Assembly: GCA_002433805.1 (NCBI GenBank)
Contig: DJIW01000027.1
Location: 1,301-12,713, forward strand
Length of the DNA: 11,413 nt
Direction of reading: 5' to 3'
Source: Competibacteraceae bacterium UBA6584
Lineage (GTDB): Bacteria > Pseudomonadota > Gammaproteobacteria > Competibacterales > Competibacteraceae
Shown: positions 1 to 6,636 of the stretch, piece by piece
Layout of the letters: the number at the start of each line of letters is the position of its first letter
How positions within the stretch are numbered: the stretch's first letter is position 1
The notes under the pieces: model-generated
Database searches by the model: none
What the model was told of the DNA's origin: nothing
The model's input: only the letters and a program-made list of their open reading frames with translations
Position numbers and translations under genes: made by a program

Positions 1-960
<960 letters not shown>

Positions 961-968
961 GCCACGGC

Positions 969-998
969 TGAAACGCGATCCCTTTAGGTCGCGTTTCA
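969..998. repeat. Inverted repeat just after the pckG stop
   Basis: Perfect 10-bp arms, TGAAACGCGA and TCGCGTTTCA, flank a 10-nt loop 8 bases after the pckG stop codon. No T-run follows on the plus strand, so alone it is a poor intrinsic terminator. It may protect the mRNA 3' end or act in tandem with the stronger hairpin 12 bases downstream. Confidence 0.6.
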
Positions 999-1009
999 GT
1001 TCCAAACCC

Positions 1010-1036
1010 AAAAAGCCGGCGCGAGCCGGCTTTTTT
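1010..1036. terminator. Bidirectional rho-independent terminator between pckG and the dehalogenase gene
   Basis: Perfect 10-bp stem AAAAGCCGGC / GCCGGCTTTT closed by a GCGA loop, which is of the stable GNRA tetraloop type in the plus-strand RNA. On the plus strand the GC stem ends in ten T residues, four of them pairing in the stem and six more counting from 1031 overlapping its end. On the minus strand the same stem is followed by a run of five T. It can therefore stop transcription from pckG rightward and from the argG-gloA-hydrolase cluster leftward, which fits the convergent gene order. Confidence 0.9.
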
Positions 1037-1080
1037 GATGGTCATCTTTCGGGCAAGATTCTCTGCTTCTTTTATTTCAC

Positions 1081-1959
1081 TTACTCCTTCGCAAAAAATG
1101 CGCGGAGCGCCGCCGTAACCTCTCCTGGTTTTTCTTCGGGCAGAAAATGGCCGCAATCCAACGCCTGCCCTTCCACCCGCTCCGCATAGCCCCGCCAAAC
1201 TTCCAGCACGTCATAGGTACGTTGGATAAAGCCTTGCGCGCCCCACAGCACCAGCAGCGGACAACGGATTTTCTGACCGAGGCTGGCTCCATCATGCGCT
1301 AAATCAATGCTGGCCGCCGCCCGATAATCATCGCAGCTGGCGCGAATGGTGTCGGGATTGCTGAAACAACGGATGTAGTCGGCCACTGCTTCCGGCGCGA
1401 ACCGGGCGTCTGGGGCGCTCCAACGCTTGAGCTTTTCGGTGAGGTAATAGGCCGGATCGGCTCCGATCAGCTTTTCCGGCAAGCCATCGGGCTGGATCAG
1501 AAAAAACCAGTGGTAATAGCCGGTGGCGAACACCTGATCGGCATGCTTGAACATGTGATAGGTCGGTACAATATCCATCAGACAGACTTGTTTGACCCGC
1601 TCCGGATAATCCAGCGCCAGGCGATGGGCGACCCTGGCCCCTCGGTCGTGACCGACCACGCTAAATTCCCGATAACCGAAATATTCCATGACCTCGACCA
1701 TATCCTGGGCCATCGCCCGCTTGGAGTAGGTCTCGTGGTCGGAGCTGCTTTTAGGTTTGGAACTGTCGCCGTAACCGCGCAAATCGGGGCAGATCACCCG
1801 ATACTCACCGACAAAGTGGGGCGCGACCTGATGCCACATCGTGTGGCTTTGCGGATAGCCGTGCAAAAACAGCAGCGGCGGGCCGGAACCGCCGTGCTCC
1901 ATGAAGACCACGGCGTTTTTGGTGAGGGTTTTGAGCTTGGCAAACTGTTGGCCGATCAT
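1081..1959 (-). CDS. Alpha/beta hydrolase, probable haloacetate (fluoroacetate-type) dehalogenase
   Basis: A 292-residue cytosolic alpha/beta-hydrolase. Haloacetate dehalogenases replace the halogen of a 2-haloacid with hydroxyl through an aspartyl ester. The sequence shows HGYPQ near residue 33 (oxyanion region), GHDRGAR with nucleophile D105 and carboxylate-binding R106 and R109, acid D129, a halide-pocket pair H150-W151 with Y212, and catalytic H271 in CGHF. These match in order and nearly in number the residues known for the Rhodopseudomonas palustris fluoroacetate dehalogenase (D110, R111, R114, D134, H155, W156, Y219, H280). The ATG at 1959 is chosen because GGAG lies 9 nt upstream; an in-frame TTG at 1968 abuts that GGAG and would have no spacer. 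It follows gloA by 28 nt and is probably cotranscribed. An epoxide hydrolase is the main alternative, but the HW pair argues against it. The true substrate is unknown. Confidence 0.85.
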   Translation of the reverse strand: MIGQQFAKLKTLTKNAVVFMEHGGSGPPLLFLHGYPQSHTMWHQVAPHFVGEYRVICPDLRGYGDSSKPKSSSDHETYSKRAMAQDMVEVMEYFGYREFSVVGHDRGARVAHRLALDYPERVKQVCLMDIVPTYHMFKHADQVFATGYYHWFFLIQPDGLPEKLIGADPAYYLTEKLKRWSAPDARFAPEAVADYIRCFSNPDTIRASCDDYRAAASIDLAHDGASLGQKIRCPLLVLWGAQGFIQRTYDVLEVWRGYAERVEGQALDCGHFLPEEKPGEVTAALRAFFAKE

Positions 1960-1987
1960 CTCTTGCAACTCCGCAGCGCGCAGCCTC

Positions 1988-2371
1988 CTACTTCGCGCCG
2001 ATCAATTCAATCGGATACCCATCGGGATCTTCAATAAAGGAGATGATTGTGGTTCCCGCGTTCATCGGCCCGGCTTCACGCAGGATTTTACCGCCCCGGC
2101 GTTTGACCTCGTCGGTCGCGCGATAGACATCATCGACTTCCAGGGCGATATGGCCGTACGCGGTGCCCATTTCGTAGCGATCCACACCCCAATTGTAGGT
2201 CAGCTCGATCACGCTTTGATCCGACTCCGCGCCGTAACCCAAGAAAGCCAGAGTGAATTTACCCTCGGGATAATCCCGCCGCCGCAGTAATTTCATCCCC
2301 AGGATTTCGGTATAAAACTGGATCGCGCGGTCGAGATCGCCCGTTCTTAACATGGTATGCAGAATACGCAT
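1988..2371 (-). CDS. gloA: Lactoylglutathione lyase (glyoxalase I)
   Basis: Converts the hemithioacetal of methylglyoxal and glutathione to S-lactoylglutathione, the first step of methylglyoxal detoxification in the cytosol. The 127-residue protein is a single glyoxalase/VOC domain of normal length and closely resembles E. coli GloA. The four metal ligands known from E. coli fall at identical positions: H5, E56, H74 and E122. Strong blocks include VIELTYNWG (54-62), GTAYGHIAL (69-77) and EDPDGYPIEL (114-123). AGGAG lies 7 nt before the ATG. The gene sits 65 nt after argG and 28 nt before the dehalogenase gene, all leftward. It lacks the C-terminal extension of longer relatives. The family is typically nickel-activated in bacteria; the metal cannot be decided here. 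Confidence 0.97.
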   Translation of the reverse strand: MRILHTMLRTGDLDRAIQFYTEILGMKLLRRRDYPEGKFTLAFLGYGAESDQSVIELTYNWGVDRYEMGTAYGHIALEVDDVYRATDEVKRRGGKILREAGPMNAGTTIISFIEDPDGYPIELIGAK

Positions 2372-2399
2372 GGCCTCGCTCCTGTGTCCGCTACTGGAA

Positions 2400-2429
2400 A
2401 CCGGCGCGATCAGATCCCGTCGCGCCGGT
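2400..2429 (-). terminator. Intergenic hairpin between argG and gloA (weak terminator or processing site)
   Basis: Perfect 10-bp arms ACCGGCGCGA and TCGCGCCGGT with a 10-nt loop sit 7 bases after the argG stop codon. In the leftward transcript the stem is followed by only two or three U residues, so it would stop RNA polymerase poorly. It could instead protect the 3' end of argG mRNA or set unequal expression of argG and gloA. The stem is clear; its role is inference. Confidence 0.5.
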
Positions 2430-2436
2430 CGTCGTG

Positions 2437-3654
2437 TTACCGCCGACCCTTGGACGCGGCGATCCGCATCCGCAAGGCGTTGAGCTTGATGAAACCGCCC
2501 GCATCCTTTTGATCGTAAGCGCCCGCGTCGTCCTCGAAGGTGGCGATGTTCATGTCGAACAGGCTGTCGTCGGACTTGCGGCCCGCAATGATGACGTTAC
2601 CCTTGTACAGCTTCACCTTGACCGTGCCGTTGACCGGCGCTTGCGAGGCGTCGATGAGGGTTTGCAGCAACTGGCGTTCGGGGCTCCACCAGTAGCCGTT
2701 ATAGACCAGACTGGCGTAACGCGGCATCAGTTCGTCCTTGAGATGGGCGGCTTCCCGATCCAGCGTCAGCGATTCCATCGCCCGATGCGCCTTGAGCATG
2801 ATGGTGCCGCCGGGGGTTTCATAGCAACCGCGCGATTTCATCCCGACATAGCGGTTTTCCACGATGTCCGACCGACCGATGCCGTACGCGCCGCCCAATT
2901 GGTTCAAGCGGGTCAGTACGGCGGCGGGCGTCAGCGTCTCGCCGTCGATCGACACGATGTCGCCGTTACGGTAGCCCAGTTCGAGATAAAGCGGCTGGTC
3001 GGGGGCTTGTTCCGGCGACACCGACCAACGCCACATCGTCTCATCCGGCTCGCTCCATGGGTCTTCCAGCACGCCGCCCTCGTAGGAAATGTGCAAGAGA
3101 TTCGCATCCATCGAATACGGCGATTTCGCACCGCGCTTCATCTCGACCGGGATGCCGTGCTGCTCGGCGTAAGCCAGCAATTTCTCGCGCGAGAGCAAAT
3201 CCCATTCCCGCCACGGCGCGATGATCTTGATGTCGGGTTTGAGGGCGTAAGCGCCCAATTCGAACCGCACCTGATCGTTGCCCTTGCCGGTCGCGCCGTG
3301 CGATACGGCGTCCGCTCCAGTCTGTACCGCGATCTCGATCTGGCGCTTGGCGATCAACGGCCGGGCGATGGACGTTCCCAGCAGGTATTCGCCCTCGTAG
3401 ATCGCGTTGGCCCGAAACATGGGGAACACGAAATCGCGCACGAATTCCTCGCGCAGATCCTCGATGTAGATGTTTTCCGGCTTGATCCCAAACTTCAGCG
3501 CCTTACCCCGCGCCGGCTCCAGTTCCTCGCCCTGGCCGAGATCGGCGGTAAAGGTCACGATCTCGCAGTGATACACGTCCTGCAGCCACTTCAGGATGAC
3601 CGAGGTATCCAGGCCGCCCGAATAGGCCAGCACGACTTTTTTGACATCAGACAT
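2437..3654 (-). CDS. argG: Argininosuccinate synthase
   Basis: Joins citrulline and aspartate with ATP to form argininosuccinate, the penultimate step of arginine synthesis, as a cytosolic tetramer. The 405-residue length is usual. The N-terminal ATP pyrophosphatase domain shows YSGGLDTS (11-18) and SHGATGKGNDQVRFE (118-132), followed by the synthase domain with YSMDANLLH (180-188). The start at ATG 3654 is preferred over an in-frame ATG at 3666 because GAGGA lies about 7 nt upstream of 3654, while nothing like a ribosome site precedes 3666. The gene leads a leftward cluster with gloA and the dehalogenase gene. No clear ArgR-box pair is visible upstream, but a candidate promoter with an inverted repeat in its spacer is. 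Confidence 0.98.
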   Translation of the reverse strand: MSDVKKVVLAYSGGLDTSVILKWLQDVYHCEIVTFTADLGQGEELEPARGKALKFGIKPENIYIEDLREEFVRDFVFPMFRANAIYEGEYLLGTSIARPLIAKRQIEIAVQTGADAVSHGATGKGNDQVRFELGAYALKPDIKIIAPWREWDLLSREKLLAYAEQHGIPVEMKRGAKSPYSMDANLLHISYEGGVLEDPWSEPDETMWRWSVSPEQAPDQPLYLELGYRNGDIVSIDGETLTPAAVLTRLNQLGGAYGIGRSDIVENRYVGMKSRGCYETPGGTIMLKAHRAMESLTLDREAAHLKDELMPRYASLVYNGYWWSPERQLLQTLIDASQAPVNGTVKVKLYKGNVIIAGRKSDDSLFDMNIATFEDDAGAYDQKDAGGFIKLNALRMRIAASKGRR

Positions 3655-3736
3655 AACATTCCTCATAAGACGAAAAGCGGTTCAGGCATCAAAAGCGACC
3701 CGGCTGCTTCAGTCAGCCCCGGCCGCGCAAGCCGCT

Positions 3737-3764
3737 AGCTTAAGGCTTTGCCTTAAGGCGTCAA
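3737..3764 (-). promoter_or_regulatory. Candidate argG promoter
   Basis: On the minus strand TTGACG (3764-3759, five of six consensus bases) is followed after 16 nt by TAAGCT (3742-3737, three of six). The start point would be near 3730, giving a leader of about 75 nt before the argG ATG. The -10 match is weak, so this is only a candidate. Confidence 0.3.
3739..3757. repeat. Perfect inverted repeat inside the candidate argG promoter
   Basis: Arms CTTAAGGC and GCCTTAAG are perfect over 8 bp with a TTT spacer. The dyad fills most of the spacer of the candidate argG promoter and overlaps its -10 element, a place where a bound repressor, or a MerR-type activator, would act. It does not look like an ArgR box. 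It may instead simply fold as a hairpin; there is no T-run to make it a terminator. Confidence 0.5.
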
Positions 3765-3831
3765 GGCGCGGGGGCGCGGTGACGTCTGGCAAATCAGCCA
3801 TCCCCGCTGGCTACCGTTTACGAGTCGACTG

Positions 3832-4578
3832 ATGAAGCTACACATTCTGAGCGATCTGCATCTTGAATTTGCCGCCTTCCACTTGCCAGCGACGGATGCC
3901 GATCTAGTGATTCTGGCCGGTGATATTCACATTAAGGATAAAGGACTTACCTGGGCCAGAGCGGCTTTTCCCAACACGCCGGTCCTCTACGTGCTGGGCA
4001 ATCATGAATATTATGGCCGAGCCTATCCCAAACATTTGCATGACCTGAAGGAGCAAGCGCAAGACGGCTCTGTTCATATTTTGGAAAACGACCCTTTCGA
4101 GATGGACGGCGTGAGATTTTTGGGTTGCACCTTATGGACAGATTTCGGGCTCTTCGGCGATCCGGGACTCGCCGGTTATGAAGCCACGACCAAGATGACC
4201 GATTATCGAAAGATCAGAGTCAGCCCAGATTTTAGGAAATTGCGCTCGTTTGATACGGCTGCTCTACACGCGCGATCCCGCCATTGGCTTCAACAGGCGC
4301 TCGAAAAAAAAGACGGTTACCAGAAAATCGTCATTACCCATCACGCGCCTAGTTTGCGCTCCCTTCCCGAATCTTATCAGGCGGATCGGCTTAGCGCTGC
4401 TTACGCCTCAAACCTAGAAGGCTTTATTGAAAGCGCCGACATCGCGCTATGGATTCATGGACACACGCATCATTCGCAGGATTACACTATCGGTAATACT
4501 CGAATCCTTTGTAATCCCAGAGGCTACCCGATGGAAGCTAATCCGCAATTCAGAGCCGATTTTACGGTGGAAATTTAG
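3832..4578 (+). CDS. Calcineurin-like metallophosphoesterase
   Basis: A 248-residue cytosolic phosphoesterase with no signal peptide. The two-metal site motifs are complete and in order: SDLH with D8 and H10, AGD with D31, GNHE with N57 and H58, THH with H170, and GHTH with H211 and H213. Such enzymes hydrolyse phosphomonoesters or diesters, but the substrate varies widely and cannot be read here. The ATG at 3832 begins directly at the first beta strand (MKLHILSDLH), which supports it, although only a weak GAG 7 nt upstream serves as ribosome site. Base composition is unlike its neighbours: 60-base stretches at 3841 and 4201 are about 55% and 43% GC. A small CxxC protein gene follows 90 nt downstream. 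Recent transfer is plausible. Confidence 0.93.
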   Translation: MKLHILSDLHLEFAAFHLPATDADLVILAGDIHIKDKGLTWARAAFPNTPVLYVLGNHEYYGRAYPKHLHDLKEQAQDGSVHILENDPFEMDGVRFLGCTLWTDFGLFGDPGLAGYEATTKMTDYRKIRVSPDFRKLRSFDTAALHARSRHWLQQALEKKDGYQKIVITHHAPSLRSLPESYQADRLSAAYASNLEGFIESADIALWIHGHTHHSQDYTIGNTRILCNPRGYPMEANPQFRADFTVEI

Positions 4579-4668
4579 CGCTGCCATACAAGACAGAATC
4601 CAAGTGACAGGATTTGGGTTTGTGAATCCAACCCTATCGATGGGTTGAAGCAACAGGAGCTGGCGCAC

Positions 4669-4905
4669 ATGACTTTTCTTCCTGAAGTAACCGGTTGCGA
4701 GAGTTGCAATACCTCAGTACGGATCAAGTGGATGAAGGAAGAAATTCATCCAGGGGGTTTCTTCGGCATTGCCGCCTGCGAGAAATGCGGTTTCGTTCGG
4801 CTGACGGTCGCGGCGGAAAATGCCGAAGATTTGGAACGCTGCAAGGCAATGGTCAGATTTGCCTTTGGGGCCGATAGCGTCGCGCTATACGCCGATGAAC
4901 ATTGA
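4669..4905 (+). CDS. Small protein with two CxxC motifs, zinc-ribbon-like, unknown function
   Basis: A 78-residue protein that I do not recognise. C10-E-S-C13 and C37-E-K-C40-G are spaced like the two knuckles of a small zinc ribbon, with a short hydrophobic strand after the second (FVRLTV) and an acidic helix (50-60). It has no signal peptide or membrane segment. The ATG at 4669 is chosen because AGGAG lies 9 nt upstream; an in-frame TTG at 4645 lies before that site and would add eight residues of no clear value. It follows the metallophosphoesterase gene by 90 nt and converges on the crotonase gene with only 9 nt between stops. The zinc binding is inferred from the cysteine pattern alone. 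Confidence 0.75.
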   Translation: MTFLPEVTGCESCNTSVRIKWMKEEIHPGGFFGIAACEKCGFVRLTVAAENAEDLERCKAMVRFAFGADSVALYADEH

Positions 4906-4914
4906 GGCTACTTG

Positions 4915-5700
4915 TTAGCGGCCGACGTAGACCGGCGGCTGTTTATCGAGAAAAGCGCGTGTCCCGATCCGAAAATCCTCGCTGGCGGCGACCAGCCCAA
5001 AGTAATCCGCGCCTAACAGCGCCGATTCTTCAAGCGACAGATTCAAGCCGCGATGCAGCATGTCCCAGGTCAGCCGAACCGCCGTGGGCGATTGCGCCAG
5101 CAGATCGCGCGCCAGCGTTTCAGCGGCGACCAGCACCTCATTCGGTTCCACCACGTCATGCACCAGGCCGATTCGCAGCGCCTCATCGGCATCGATCATC
5201 CGGCCCCGCACCAGCAATTCGGCGGCTCGCCCGCGTCCGACCAGTCGCGGCAAGCGCGTCGTGCCCCCAAACCCGGCGACCGCGCCGATTTTGACTTCGG
5301 GATGGCCGAGCCGGGCGGTCTTGACCGCCACCCGCAACCAACACGCCTCCGCCAGCTCCAAGCCGCCGCCGAGCGCATAGCCGTTGATGGCGGCGATCAC
5401 CGGCTTGCCCAGCGTTTCAATCCGCTCGTTGACCGCTATCCCCTGCTTGGCGAACTCCCGCACGCCAAGCGGCGAAGCCTGCCGCAGATAGGCGATGTCG
5501 GCCCCAGCGCAAAAGGCTTTACCGCCGCCGCCGGTGATGATGACGGCTTTAACCGCCTCATCCTGTCGAATCTGGTCAAGCAGCGTCGCCAAACGTTGCA
5601 ACAGCGCCAGACTCAAGGCATTCAGCGCGTCCGGGCGGTTGAGGGTAATCCGGGCGATTCCGGCGGTCTCTTGGTACAAAACAGCGTCATCAGCAGACAT
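4915..5700 (-). CDS. Enoyl-CoA hydratase/isomerase (crotonase family)
   Basis: A 261-residue crotonase, the usual single-domain length. Crotonases add water to, or isomerise, enoyl-CoA thioesters in fatty-acid and amino-acid breakdown. The oxyanion-hole segments are seen at CAGADI (64-69) and GYALGGGLELA (107-117). Both classical acids are present, E115 and E135, 20 residues apart as in rat crotonase (E144, E164). PEVKIG and GFGGTTRLPRLVG complete the fold. This favours a true hydratase over relatives that lack one Glu, but the chain length preference is unknown. The ATG at 5700 has GGAG 6 nt upstream; an upstream in-frame TTG at 5769 would add a poorly conserved tail. The gene stands alone leftward, 97 nt downstream of a long palindrome that may control it. 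Confidence 0.93.
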   Translation of the reverse strand: MSADDAVLYQETAGIARITLNRPDALNALSLALLQRLATLLDQIRQDEAVKAVIITGGGGKAFCAGADIAYLRQASPLGVREFAKQGIAVNERIETLGKPVIAAINGYALGGGLELAEACWLRVAVKTARLGHPEVKIGAVAGFGGTTRLPRLVGRGRAAELLVRGRMIDADEALRIGLVHDVVEPNEVLVAAETLARDLLAQSPTAVRLTWDMLHRGLNLSLEESALLGADYFGLVAASEDFRIGTRAFLDKQPPVYVGR

Positions 5701-5796
5701 CGTGGGCTCCAGGTGGGCTGTGAATGGAGAAGGGGCAACCAACCGAAGGTCAGCATAACGATTTTCCAAACGCCAAAAGATGACAAATTTACTGAC

Positions 5797-5821
5797 TTGA
5801 CATGCGCCTGGCGAATGTCAA
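5797..5821. promoter_or_regulatory. 25-bp near-perfect palindrome, candidate operator upstream of the crotonase gene
   Basis: Outer arms TTGACAT (5797-5803) and ATGTCAA (5815-5821) enclose inner arms CGCC and GGCG around a central T at 5809. Eleven of twelve symmetric pairs match; only the G/A pair at 5804/5814 fails. Such length and symmetry suit the operator of a dimeric repressor (TetR-like or similar). The T-N11-A at 5803/5815 also fits a LysR-type site. No regulator gene is adjacent. Its centre lies 109 bp upstream of the crotonase ATG and 193 bp upstream of the cytochrome ATG, so either could be the target. A transcribed hairpin is the alternative. Confidence 0.6.
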
Positions 5822-5927
5822 CGAGTGACAGAAGCATTCCGGCCGCTCGCTAACAATTGAAACAAATCCTCGTTCTGGAGACATAGCGCAGAAACAAACG
5901 GCAACTACCCTGCGCTCAGACTGTTGT

Positions 5928-5965
5928 GGCGCGGTCTTCCGGCAAGTGCCCTTGTAGGCCGCGCC
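5928..5965 (+). repeat. Inverted repeat in the leader of the cytochrome c gene
   Basis: GGCGCGG (5928-5934) and CCGCGCC (5959-5965) are perfect 7-bp arms 24 nt apart; short complementary stretches (CAAG/CTTG) lie between them, so a branched leader structure is possible. It ends about 36 nt before the cytochrome ATG. In GC-rich DNA such pairs arise by chance, so a regulatory role is only a guess. Confidence 0.3.
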
Positions 5966-6001
5966 GACCCGGAAAATGCATCACTATCGAGGAGAACCCT
6001 C

Positions 6002-6616
6002 ATGCAGGCGATTGGCCAGAAAACTTTTGCAATCGGAGTTCGGGCGTCGGTCGTGGCCATCTGCGCGGCCCTAGTCTCTTCGCCCGCCGCCGCAGATAGC
6101 GCGGAACGCATGAAGAGCGGCGCAGGCTCGACTGTTCGCCAAGGTTTCGCCATCGCGCCGGTGACGTTGGATTTGCAGGGCAAGAACCGCGCCCTAGTGG
6201 GCTTGGGCAGCTATATCGTCAACGCCCACGCCGGGTGTGCGGATTGCCACACCTCGCCGGCTTACGCTTCCGGAGGCGATCCCTTTCAGGGGCAACCGGA
6301 ACAGATCAACACGGCCGGCTATATGGGCGGCGGCGCATCTTTTGGACCCGTCGTGTCTCGGAACTTGACCCCCGATAAGAACGGCCTGCCGGGCGGCGCG
6401 TCCCTGGAGGAGTTTGTGGAAATCATGCGCACCGGCGTCGATCCCCATCAAGCCCACCCGCAACTTGGCCCGCTCTTGCAGGTGATGCCTTGGCCGGTCT
6501 ATCAAAAGATGACCGACACGGACCTCCGAGCGATTTATGAATATTTGCGGGCGATTCCGTGCGTGGAGGGAAGTCCCGGACTGCCGGACGCCCAGACAGC
6601 CGGACGATGCGGCTAA
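6002..6616 (+). CDS. Exported mono-heme c-type cytochrome
   Basis: A 204-residue periplasmic electron carrier. The N-terminus has a basic start, a hydrophobic stretch (about 13-27) and an AXA-type signal peptidase site near SPAAADS (27-33). One heme-attachment motif, C79-A-D-C82-H83, is seen, and the likely axial methionine is M162 in VMPWPVY. The NLTPD (121-125), EEFVEIMRTG (136-145) and DLRAIYEYLRAIP (174-186) blocks resemble the heme domains of alcohol- and gluconate-dehydrogenase-type cytochrome subunits, but no dehydrogenase gene is nearby. Two further cysteines, C187 and C203, could form a disulfide after export. The ATG at 6002 has AGGAG 7 nt upstream and directly precedes the signal peptide. 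It converges on the LysR gene with 20 nt between stops. Partner and pathway are unknown. Confidence 0.92.
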   Translation: MQAIGQKTFAIGVRASVVAICAALVSSPAAADSAERMKSGAGSTVRQGFAIAPVTLDLQGKNRALVGLGSYIVNAHAGCADCHTSPAYASGGDPFQGQPEQINTAGYMGGGASFGPVVSRNLTPDKNGLPGGASLEEFVEIMRTGVDPHQAHPQLGPLLQVMPWPVYQKMTDTDLRAIYEYLRAIPCVEGSPGLPDAQTAGRCG

Positions 6617-6636
6617 AGTGTAGCGGCGAACAATCC

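Larger units (their letters stand above)
5701..6001. other. Divergent spacer between the crotonase and cytochrome c genes (301 bp)
   Basis: No gene is supported here. It holds the crotonase ribosome site (GGAG, minus strand, 5707-5710), a 25-bp palindrome at 5797-5821 surrounded by further TGACA copies (5781, 5826), a long-range inverted repeat at 5928-5965 in the cytochrome leader, and the cytochrome ribosome site AGGAG at 5990-5994. Promoters for both genes should lie here. A minus-strand TTGTCA at 5786-5781 and a plus-strand TTGAAA at 5857-5862 resemble -35 boxes, but neither has a convincing -10 partner. Confidence 0.6.

Noticed and set aside
2434..3738. A 434-codon plus-strand open frame opposite argG, longer than argG itself
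   Set aside because: It is the antisense shadow of a GC-rich gene. The opposite strand encodes an unmistakable ArgG with complete motifs, while this translation has no recognisable domain.
4596..4631. Direct repeat GAATCCAA (4596-4603 and 4624-4631) between the phosphoesterase and CxxC genes
   Set aside because: Only 8 bp, two copies, and not at both ends of the low-GC segment, so it is not a credible insertion duplication or attachment site.
5053..5853. A 266-codon plus-strand open frame opposite the crotonase gene
   Set aside because: Antisense to a complete crotonase with both catalytic acids; no domain and no ribosome site.
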